Source of the DNA: Lytechinus pictus
Taxonomy: Eukaryota; Echinodermata; Echinoidea; Temnopleuroida; Toxopneustidae
Direction: 5' to 3'
Assembly: GCF_037042905.1 (NCBI RefSeq)
Contig: NC_087253.1
Span: forward strand, 17,535,001-17,599,000
Length of the DNA stretch: 64,000 bases
The notes below the pieces were generated by a model. It worked only from the letters and a program-made list of their open reading frames with translations. It ran no database searches and was not told the origin of the DNA. A program made the translations under genes and the position numbers. Shown one piece after another: positions 43,440 through 52,718 of this stretch; the first letter of the stretch is position 1, and each line of letters opens with the position of its first letter.

Positions 43440-45617
43440 AAACTTCGTTCATATGGCATGAATATTTTGTTTTAAACTATATACAATGATAACATAAACA
43501 AAAACATTCATAACTGTATGTCGTATAAATCAGTAATACATCAATACATAGATTGCCAATTATTATAAATATATACATCTATATACAAAGAGAAATGACG
43601 AATTGAAATTTAACATAAAGAAGGTGTAGCATAATGCAATATACATAAGTTATCTAATTATCGAATACAAATCAGGAAGTAAATGAATGCATAACGTTAG
43701 AGATATATCTTTGGTAATGGTGGCTTTGGTGGATTTTCGATAGCTTAAATGAAATTTAAAAAGAAAAATGTACTTGATGTTAAAACTCACCCCTTTTGTT
43801 TATAATCGCTTTGAAGAACTTACAAAAATTATCAATTAAGTTTTCATTATCAAGTTTCATTATGAATATAAATTTGTCTTCATCGCTAAGGTTCTTAAAG
43901 GGATGGTCCGTGCTAAAAATATTTATATCTTAATACATAGAGTAGAGTTCACTGAGCAAAATGCCGAAAATTTCATCAAAATTGGATAACAAATAATAAA
44001 GTTATTGAAGTTTAAAGTTTAGCAATATTTTGTGAAAACAGTCGTCATGAATATTCATTAGGTGGACTGATGATGTCACATCCCCACTTTCCGTTTTCTT
44101 ATGTTATTACATAAAATCATATTTTTTTCATTATTTCATACTTGTGTGAATATTATGTCTCCCTTATAATGAAATAATTTGCAGCAATAAATATCTAATG
44201 CACTAAATCAGTTGTCAATCCAATTTTTCTAGTTCTTGGAGGAAAAAATTTGATTAAACCTAATTTCATATAATAAAATACATAAGAACAAGTGGAGATG
44301 TGACATCATCAGCCCACCTAATGAATATTCATGACGACTGTTTTCACAAAATATTGCTAAACTTTAAAATTCAATAACTTTGTTATTTGCTATCCGATTT
44401 TGATGAAATTTTTGGCATTTTGCTCAGTGAATTCTACTCTATTTATAAAACTATAAATATTTTCAGCCCGGACCATCCCTTTAAGCTGTTCATACATTTC
44501 AGCTATTTTGTAAAAAAACATCACCCTTTCAGTTGTGTGTACATTACATTCTATTATCGTGTGATACTCATCCCCAATCCTTCCTGAATTACAATTATTG
44601 CACATTCTTAAATGTGAGGGTATTTTATCCGGACGTCTATGTCTTCCAGTTTCAATGGGTAAATTATGGGAACTTATTCTAAAGCGACAGATGTTTTTCC
44701 GTATTTTCTGATTTTTAAAAGTTAATAGATATTTCTCTGTTTGTATATTATGTTTAAAAAGTTTATAAGGTCTCTATTTATTTTGTTCAACATCATTTGC
44801 TCGATCATTACGTAAATCCAATAAGAACTGGCGATTTAAAATATCTTCAACTTTGTTTTTTATTTCTTCTTCTACTACTCTATCACTATCGAATATCTCA
44901 CCTAGTTCTAAACAATTCTTATTCACATCCAAATATATGTTAAATCCCTTAAAAAGGTGTTGCAGATTTCCTAGCCAGCATTCGCAATTATTCTCAATTA
45001 TCTTTTTGTTTTCTTCAAAGGAGTGATGTAGCAAAGAATCTTCATCTATACTTCTCATTCGAGCATAATATTTTCCCAAGTTTCCGCTAATTTGTGTTAT
45101 CAATGGATACATTCCAACTTCTGCAAGTATTGCTAAGTGGCTGTTCCTTTTGTTAATTCCTAAGACATTTCTCAACCATTGAAACTGGACACACTGAATT
45201 TCATTTCTCAGATACAACTTTGAATTACCATTTGCAAGCTCCGCTAACTTTTTAAAGTTGACGATAAAAGCGCCCCATACCTCCGAACCATATAAGAGTA
45301 TTGGCTTTATTAAAGAGTCAAATATTCGTGATGCGGTTTTTATATTTGGAAGATTGTAACCAAAGATTGAAATAATTTGAATAATACTCTCTTGGCTTTA
45401 TCTGCCAGATTAACTCTTGTATCTTTGAATGAACCGCAGTTATTGAAAACCAAACCTAAATATGTTGCATGTTTAACAATCAATGTTCTGACCGTTTACC
45501 TCGGAAGCCTGATCTTTTTCTAATTTTTTCCATTCTTGTTACAAATCATCATTTTTGTTTTGTCCGGATCAACATTCAATAGCCATTTATCACGGTAAAT
45601 ACCAAGTCTATCTAACA
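43440..45617 (-). mobile_element. 5'-truncated LINE fragment nested in a TTAA element
   Basis: The minus strand encodes the C-terminal half of a non-LTR reverse-transcriptase polyprotein. KWLLNVDPDKTKMMICN (about 45540-45600) is the RT region. A frame-shifted stretch with KPILLYGSEVWG follows, then the open part 45217-44774 (CVQFQWLRNVLGINKRNSHLAI, ARMRSIDED), and a CNNCNSG..DEYHTIIEC Cys block at about 44500-44600. The frame is interrupted at 44480 by a TTAA element and continues in frame from 43895 to a stop near 43797 (KFIFIMKLDNENLIDNFC). Endonuclease and catalytic RT motifs are absent, and internal frameshifts make it dead. Confidence 0.8.
43899..44480. mobile_element. TTAA-flanked MITE (inner), inserted in the LINE
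   Basis: TTAA at 43895-43898 and 44481-44484 brackets AGGGATGGTCC and GGACCATCCCT. The arms are about 210 bases and nearly perfect: CTGAGCAAAATGCC, AAAGTTTAGCAATATTTTGTG, AACAGTCGTCATGAATATTC and their complements. With the element and one TTAA removed, the LINE reading frame is continuous across the site. This gives a precise insertion point and shows it arrived after the LINE. Confidence 0.9.
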
Positions 45618-46467
45618 ATGTATTTCATTATATGAAAAATGAAATATTCTAATTTTCTCCTTAATGTCAAGTGAAACAACGTTTAATTCCTCCTCAACAT
45701 GTGGAATTAGCATTGTTAAATACTATATGGTTCAGCCAAGTTGGTCCTTCTTGTCAAATATGAACAAAATGAAATATTGTATAATTCAAACAATAAAAAA
45801 CAAAAGAAATAGTGAGTGAAGGACATCATCGATTGTCTCATTTGCATGTCACTGAATTGTGTATATCACTGTTTTGTGAAAAAGAGTGAAACTTCAAAAT
45901 GTTATAACTTTCTTATTTTACATCCGATTTTGAGGAAATTTTCAGTATTATGCTAGTTTGATTTTTCTCTATTCATTCAAATAAACATTTTTCTGGGGTG
46001 GACTTGTCCTTTAACAATATTAATGGCGAGCTCCTGTGAACTTTCTAAGGCCAAGTGATAAAAACTGCCCGAGGTCTGTAATTCTGTGTCTCTTAATCAC
46101 TAGACCTAAGGTGGGTGACAATATATATCCATAGTCTGGGTTAATCCTTTTTGTCCACAATGATTTTTCACGTTTCTTTTTCCTGAAGTTATACTTCAAA
46201 GTCAATTTGGGCACCATCCAATCCAATGTTGTGACCTTTATCAATTAAGGGCGTGTTCTACATGCAGCTGAATGGGTGAGGGAGGGGGGGAATGGTACAG
46301 TTTGAGGGCTCTTTTTTCCTCCATTCATCCAGAGTTCTGACTGTTTCTCCAACAGAACAATTGGCACACTATGTGGATCTACTGATCTGTGATCAACCTG
46401 TGACCAATGACCTTTCTTCTTTTGCATGGAACTTGGTCTTTTGGATGGACCAGTTACCTGCTTCTAA

Positions 46468-46630
46468 TACCAGGGTCACATTTGCTCTATGGCGGCCGTA
46501 CGGCGAGTCGAAAACAGCCGTTTTATTAATTTTTATTCAAACCAACTATATGTATAGCCGGTACAAAAATGTTAAAACGGCTGATTTCGACTCGCCGTAC
46601 GGCCGCCGTAGAGCAAATGTGACCCTGGTA
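46468..46630. mobile_element. Palindromic MITE, TACCAGGGTCAC ends
   Basis: TACCAGGGTCACATTTGCTC faces GAGCAAATGTGACCCTGGTA. GGCGGCCGTACGGCGAGTCGA faces TCGACTCGCCGTACGGCCGCC, so most of the 163 bases can fold as one hairpin. A half copy lies at 3604. Confidence 0.9.
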
Positions 46631-46631
46631 T

Positions 46632-47010
46632 AAAGGCCACCGCACACCTTACGACTGTTCGCGATCCGATTTTGGAACAAATCGCATTTTGCTCACTTTC
46701 TGAAAATGTGAATGGAACATATCATTTTATTTGAGGTTAAAATCAATTGAAAGAATACTAATATAACCATTTTGAAATATTGCAAGCTTTTATTTTGGAG
46801 TAAAGGCCAAATTAATTTCAAATCGTAGCCAATCGTACGACCGCTATGACGTCAATACGACTAGATATCAAATTCGCTTTTATTCTAAGGATGACAGCAT
46901 AGTCACAAATTTGAATATAGGTATTCGTACGATGATTTCGAACATTACACAGTAAGATATTCCAGGTCTCAATACTAGCATCAAATTCTACTACATTTTA
47001 TTCTGAAATA
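46632..47010. mobile_element. MITE of the GGCGACCGCACACCTTACGAC family, right tip missing
   Basis: AAAGGCCACCGCACACCTTACGACTG opens it. The rest (AAATCGCATTTTGCTCA, GAATGGAACATATCATTTTATTTGAGG, GATGACAGCATAGTCACAAATTTG) matches the complete copy at 49207-49622 in opposite orientation. It stops at TATTCTGAAA, about 35 bases before the expected terminal repeat. It begins directly against the preceding MITE. Confidence 0.8.
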
Positions 47011-47554
47011 TCATTAATCTTTTGGTTACCCCCCCCCCTTTTTTTTTGCTTGTCAAATTTTTCTTCGGAAGAATGTGCCCCCCCCCCTTTGGAAAATCCT
47101 GTAACCGCCCCTGTTTAGAGGCAGAAACCCTGCGCAAAGCACATACTCACCGCATACGCGCCGCATCTAGGCCGGGTCATTGACCTGTGCGCGCCATTTC
47201 AAAGACTTTATACACAAAGAATGGTTCGATCCAGTTCGTAAAATCAAAGGAGGGGGTTGAACCGGTTCGTAAAAATATTAGATTTGCCCTTATTTTTTTT
47301 TTTTAAATACGAATTTAGATCTGAAATTTGGAAAAACAATAGAGTAAATCATGGGCTTTCAGAATATGCTCCCCTCCCCCCAAAAAATTTCGAAAATTTG
47401 ACCGATAATTAGGTTTGAGCCGGTTCGTAAAATTACAAACGAAATGTTGTGTTATCTGCAATTTGACTGCCAAATCATTAATAGGAAAAGCAATGAGCCT
47501 ATGACTGATCCTTGCGGAACTTCACATTTTATTGACTGATAACCGGGGGGGGGG
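47011..47554. other. Gene-free interval with C/T and G runs
   Basis: Homopolymer-rich sequence (47029-47048, 47077-47090) next to GGAAAATCCTGTAACCGCCCCTG, a degraded element end. GGTTCGTAAAAT words recur at about 47228, 47269 and 47421. Confidence 0.4.
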
Positions 47555-47712
47555 GGGGGCGTTTCATCAATATTTTCGTCCGACAAGTTGTCAGATCTGA
47601 CAACTTTCCTGGATTCTGATTGGTTGAGAAGCACTGTTACTATAGTAACTGTCGGATAAAATAGGACTTGTCGGATAAAACGTCCGACAAGTCCTTTCAT
47701 GAAACGCTCCCC
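47555..47712. mobile_element. MITE with GGGGCGTTTCAT ends (copy 1)
   Basis: GGGGGGCGTTTCATCAA faces CCTTTCATGAAACGCTCCCC. GTCCGACAAGTTGTCAGATCTGACAAC opens the interior and GTCGGATAAAACGTCCGACAAG closes it. Nearly identical to 62573-62731. Confidence 0.85.
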
Positions 47713-48409
47713 AGGCCTACATTTTTTTTTCTACCAGGCTGATAAACCTCAGAGTATGATCACGATGGCAGGCTGATTACATGATGGTCATTGTTTTTTA
47801 AGTAAAAGTTTGAAGTCGAGACCATCGAAGGTTTTCTTAGGTCCATGACTTCTCCTGTCATATGTTATTTAATTGACATTGCACTTATATTAAATTTGCA
47901 TTTAAGAATAGTCAGTTGTTTTTATTTCCTGAAACCATATTGATTTAAATCTAGAGAGTGGAATCTAGGAATCTGTTTGTGGTATATTTTTTTAATTGGA
48001 TATGCTGTGAAAATAGAGATAGGCCTGTGTGAGTTTTACACGAGGAATGTTTTTTTTCCCGGAAATATAACATCCCGTTGCAAGACATCCTTAAAATTGT
48101 TCGATACTTCTATTAGAGCTATATGGAATAAAATGTGTTTTAATTATGTAGAAGCAATGATTTTTAAGTATTTGAAATCGTAAACCAAAGTACGATATTC
48201 TTAAATATCAGGTTGATTCTTGTTATTCAAAACGTATATAGCTTATACCCATTAATGATTTATTTTCAATGAATGATTTACAAACACCACATAGCTAGTC
48301 CCTGGAAAGCAGCGAACAATTTACCTAGTTAGTGGCTATGGAAACATCTAATTGAAGACATTTCACGAAGAGCCATTGAGACAGTCATACTGGTACCTAA
48401 ACAATCTGG
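47713..48409. other. Gene-free AT-rich interval
   Basis: No coding region, RNA or element end recognised. Confidence 0.4.
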
Positions 48410-48577
48410 TGGGTGTTTCATAAAGCTGTTCGTAAGTTAAGAACGACTGGTGATCCTTTCATGTGTTAATTGGTGTACACCAAAATGTTCATTGGCGATG
48501 GTAAAAGCGCGTAAGGATCACTAGTCGTTCTTAAAGTCGCTCTTAACTTACGAACAGCTTTTATGAAACGGACCCCC
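48410..48577. mobile_element. MITE with GGGTGTTTCATAAAGCTGTTCG ends (copy 1)
   Basis: GGGTGTTTCATAAAGCTG faces CAGCTTTTATGAAACGGACCC. Arms TTCGTAAGTTAAGAACGACTGGTGATCC and GGATCACTAGTCGTTCTTAAAGTCG are complementary. Copies 2 and 3 are at 50427 and 50645. Confidence 0.85.
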
Positions 48578-48729
48578 AAGTAACAGATTTACCGAGGGGG
48601 GGGGGGGTGAGCGTTTCGTGGAACAATATGTCAGTAATCTTCACTAAAAATGTTATAGTCTACTGAAATCCGAATGAAATCCTTGAACCTGGATGTCCCC
48701 TTCACTACTGAGCGAGACCCTCGACTTAT

Positions 48730-48970
48730 ACACTGTAAAAACTGTGGTGTTAAAACTGACACCAGTGGGTGTTAATAGAGGACCACACCCTCTGGTGTTA
48801 AAATTACACCCTAGAGATTGAATATAACACCAAAGAGTGTACATGTAACAACCAAAGGTGTTGCAATAACACCTATAGGTGCTAAACTAACACTGTCAAT
48901 TTAACACCGGTGTAAAATCACTGGTGTGGTCCTCTAAGTACACCGGTTAACACCGCAGTTTTTGCTGTGT
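48730..48970. mobile_element. MITE of the CACTGTAAAAACT family
   Basis: ACACTGTAAAAACTGTGGTG faces CACCGCAGTTTTTGCTGTGT. GAGGACCACACC and GGTGTGGTCCTC sit inside, and GGTGTTA/TAACACC words fill the centre. Same family as 18224-18464. Confidence 0.85.
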
Positions 48971-49206
48971 ACCATACATTGGATCCGTGTTTCAGCGCTA
49001 CTTGATGGTATGGATGGTATAGAAAACTTCGTCGCCCTGTATCAGCAAGTTCGCCATCTACGGCGAAAGTCTGAGGAACATCGGAAGCGAGTTATTACCC
49101 AAATTTATAATTGTTTCTAATACCGTTCACAAACTATCACGCTAATCAGACAAACGTCTCCGATAGCATCCAAAATGATATGAGTATATCTCCAAAGTAC
49201 TCCTAA

Positions 49207-49622
49207 AGGCGACCGCACACCTTACGACTGGTCTGCGACCCGATTTCAGAATAAATTGTAATAGAATTTGATGCTAATATTGAGACTTGGAATATCTTAC
49301 TGTGTAATGTTCGAAATCATCGTACGAATACCTATGATCAAATTTGTGACTATGCTATCATCCTTCTTAGAATAAAAGCGAATTTAATATCTAGTCGTAA
49401 TGACGTCATAGCAGTCTTACGATTGGCTACGATTTGAACCTAATTTGGACTTTACTCCAAAATAAGGGCTTGCAATCTTTCAAAATTGTTATAATATTAT
49501 TATTTCAATTAATTTCAACCTCAAATAAAATGATATGTTCCATTCACATCTTCAGAAAATGAGCAAAATGCGATTTGTTCCTAAATCGGGTCGCAGACCA
49601 GTCGTAAGGTGTGCGGTCGCCT
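49207..49622. mobile_element. Complete MITE, GGCGACCGCACACCTTACGAC ends
   Basis: GGCGACCGCACACCTTACGA faces TCGTAAGGTGTGCGGTCGCC, followed inward by GGTCTGCGACCCGATTT and AAATCGGGTCGCAGACC. The 416-base unit is flanked by TAAA and TTAA-like text. No coding capacity. Confidence 0.9.
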
Positions 49623-50425
49623 TAACATGCCTAAGGAGAGCTGCTATTTTATGAAATTAAGAAATAAAGAAAAATCATCTTCTTTTATTTCAATTTCCTC
49701 AAAATTTTCAGCAATCGAGTGGGCAGCATCCTTCCGCAGAGAAAATTTTAAATGGTGATGAAAATATTAGTAGTTTCGAAGACGAAATGTATTATATCAA
49801 AACCATGCGGACCATAGTCTACAAAACGCTCACACACACACACACACACATCCCACACTTTTTCCAACACAACCTGACACCTCTACATACACAGCTCATT
49901 TGAAATATTACTTTACAAGTGAGGACATCTCATATAAAAGACTAGTAATACTTAATCCTTCTATATGCGAGAACATACATGGTCCGTTTGCGAGGTACGC
50001 ATACCGAGGAGGTCATCGGTGTGTTGTGCATTCGTCCTCGGTCCAAATGTGAAATTCTTACGTGTGCCCTCATTTTTTAAAATGGGTAAGCGAACACCTC
50101 ACAACCATAATTATGCTCACGTATGTAATTGATCCAGGTCTCATACAGCTCAAACATACGGGAGTGAATTTTTACCATTTCTCAGCGTGAATTAAACATA
50201 CACCATGTGAAATGATGACCACCAGAAGTGGTACTTCTGAAAAGATGTTCATAAGTTACGAATGGCTTGACCTAGGACTAGAGACTTGTTTTCCACTGCT
50301 ATATCAGATTTTCAAAACTTCGAATGAATCCATCAGCTGAAGTTAAATTCGATCTCTATAAATATAAAATTTTGATTTTTCTTAAGCGCTTAAATACCAA
50401 AATATAGAAAAGATCTATGCTCCTG
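49623..50425. other. Gene-free interval
   Basis: Contains (CA)n at about 49829-49850; otherwise nothing recognised. Confidence 0.4.
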
Positions 50426-50426
50426 G

Positions 50427-50598
50427 CGGGTGTTTCGTAATGCTGTTCGTAAGTTAAGAGCGACTTTAAGAACGACTGGTGATTCTTGCTTTTGGTCAAT
50501 GGTATTTACCAAAATGTTCATTGGCGATGATTTAGCGTGTAAGAAAGGTTCATCCGTCGTTCTTAACTTACGAACTGCTTAATATGAAAGACCCACCC
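50427..50598. mobile_element. GGGTGTTTC MITE (copy 2)
   Basis: GGCGGGTGTTTCGTAATGCTG faces a decayed GCTTAATATGAAAGACCCACCC. The interior GTTAAGAGCGACTTTAAGAACGACTGG and CGTCGTTCTTAACTTACGAAC is as in copy 1. Confidence 0.8.
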
Positions 50599-50644
50599 GA
50601 TGTTAGAACTTCCATACTTTTGTTATCCCATCCTGCGGAAGACC

Positions 50645-50828
50645 AGGGGCCGTTTCATAAAGCTGTTCGTGAGTTCAGAGTGACTTTAAGAGCGACTGGT
50701 GATCCTTTCTTGTGGTAAATGATATTTAGAATTAATGCTCGTTGGTGATTATTTAGCGCGTAAGAAAGGTTCACCAGTTGTTCTTAAAGTCGCTCTTAAC
50801 TTCCGAACAGCTTTGTGAAACATCCACT
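50645..50828. mobile_element. GGGTGTTTC MITE (copy 3)
   Basis: GGGGCCGTTTCATAAAGCTG faces CAGCTTTGTGAAACATCC. Inner GAGTGACTTTAAGAGCGACTGGTGATCC faces TTCACCAGTTGTTCTTAAAGTCGCTC. It lies only about 50 bases from copy 2. Confidence 0.8.
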
Positions 50829-51463
50829 AGGTATAGGTGTTTATAAAGCTGATCGTATAATCACGTTTGAACTTCCGCACGACTGGAACATGTTCTTAGG
50901 TGTCAATAGGTGCCAATATAGGGTTTATTTAGCACAATAGTTAATGGCGACCAGGGATCCGTAATTACCAAACAGCTTCATATCCTAAAAACACCAACTA
51001 GGTTCCAGTCGTGCATAAGTCGCGGGTACCTTACTACCAGCTTTGTTGAACCGTCACTGATATTCTCCCCTTTTGAAACTCGGGGTCATATTCACAATAT
51101 GATCAATATGATAAAAAAAATGCAATCATTTCGTTCTATTGCTGAAAAGAAGCGAACCATGTCAATGCATTTCTTTCATTAGCGCTACAAACCGCACAGC
51201 CATGACAACTACAGAGCCTGCATATTTGAATTGGGTACTTATTAGTGATGGATGTCTATATCATAGTTGCACAGTAACATCCCCGATGCTCTGAACTGCG
51301 CATGGATTCTGCCTACATACCTACCAAATAAATATTAACTTTAATACTTTCTCAGTGGTCATTCATAAAGACAGGGTTATTGTTTGTTTTTGAGGAATCA
51401 TTAAATAACCATATATTTATTTTGTCAGTGTTGAATGTCTAGTTTACAAAAAACCCTTAAATG

Positions 51464-51465
<2 letters not shown>

Positions 51466-51497
<32 letters not shown>
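51466..51497. repeat. (AT)n microsatellite
   Basis: About 16 TA units. Confidence 0.9.
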
Positions 51498-51499
<2 letters not shown>

Positions 51500-52570
51500 T
51501 ATTTGAGTACTTTGTTGAACATGTTGAAGGGACCAACTGTTGCCTTTGTCCGTGTGTGCAGTGAAAAAAAAACCATCCCTAAACGTGAGTACAGAAGAAG
51601 CAAACGACCAAGAGCAAAAGTAGGCCTACTGCGTAGGCGTAGACAGGATGTGAAGGAAAAGCCCGTGAATTTGTAAACGATGATCTTGAACTTTAACTTG
51701 AACTATGTTTTGCCACGTCTTTCGAAGTATGATAAATGTGACAATATGGTTACGAAATATAAGATAAGCCCAAAAAGGCAGTATATGAACACAAACAAAA
51801 GGTGAGATCTATGTAAACTTACAAGCGAGTATTATACCAAGACATATTTGAATTACTATGGTCATCCCCCAAACATGAAATTAATCTCTTTCTCCACCCC
51901 GACACGTTGTTTCAATCCCTTGTTAGGGCAAGCAGGGGGCGGAGATAATAGAATGCATAAGAGTAGCGAAATTTATTTGATGGCATCAAGTTTATATATA
52001 CATATATATTTTGTCATGATACACCATTTCTGTATAATTACCGTTTCCACTTTATATGTCTTTCATTCATGTATTTTTAAATGAATGTAATGTAGATCTT
52101 CAATAATTTTTTTTAAAACAATTTTTATAAATCCCGATACAAATTTCCTTTATAAATTCAATTGAATTTATAAAGATTAAGAAAAAAAAGAGCAGTAATC
52201 CCGACAAGCCGGATTGCGTCCTAGATCAGTTACAAGCAATGTGAATGATATCAGCCAGGTGCCACAAAATACACATAATCATACATTACTATCTATTAGT
52301 ACGCCATTGTCACAATAATTTCGCAAATGCACGTAAACAATATAATTTCAATTTTTCTTGGGCAACGGTGTATAACCACACGTCACAATGCGGGCTTTGG
52401 CATAAAGGCTGGCTTTTTTTCGTTCAATAGCATTTCTGATCGTCATATACGTGAAAGGTGAGACCGCATCTGTGTCTATGTCCTTTAGAGACGACTGCTG
52501 GAGTTGGTGTATAGCTGTAACTACCAACTGGTGTCTATTGTGAAATTATGAAGTGGGAAGTACAGGATTA

Positions 52571-52576
52571 TATAAA
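52571..52576 (+). promoter_or_regulatory. Candidate TATA box for GT31-5
   Basis: TATAAA in ATTATATAAATTCGCC about 145 bases before the ATG. Position is plausible for a TATA-driven gene with a 5' UTR of about 115 bases. Confidence 0.35.
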
Positions 52577-52718
52577 TTCGCCTACCATCATGGGAGTCTC
52601 TGCGCCATTTCCCAAAGAACTACGCCTTCTGTCCTTTGGATGAAACCGGCAATGACTGGAGTATTAGGAAATATACACAAACAGACTCCGAAATATATTT
52701 GATATTTTCAGTGGTGCT

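Larger units (their letters stand above)
43213..46010. mobile_element. TTAA-flanked MITE (outer), split by a LINE insertion
   Basis: TTAA at 43209-43212 and 46011-46014 brackets AGGACAAGTCCACCCC and its complement GGGGTGGACTTGTCCT. The arms align for about 230 bases (CAAAATCGGATGTA, TTTCACAAAACAGT, ATGCAAATGAG, CACTATTTCTTTTG and their complements). Interior sequence resumes at about 45618-45795. The gap between the arms is filled by a minus-strand LINE fragment, so the original element was only several hundred bases. Confidence 0.85.
50829..52718. other. Spacer upstream of GT31-5
   Basis: A strongly decayed foldback (about 50840-51050, ending AGCTTTGTTGAACCGTCAC) may be a fourth member of the preceding MITE family. 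(AT)n occupies 51466-51497. A short palindrome, TTTATAAATTCAATTGAATTTATAAA, lies at about 52151-52176. No gene recognised before the promoter region of GT31-5. Confidence 0.4.

Noticed and set aside
44390-45217. Stand-alone host genes encoding a Cys-motif protein
   Set aside because: These are parts of one LINE polyprotein tail interrupted by a TTAA element.
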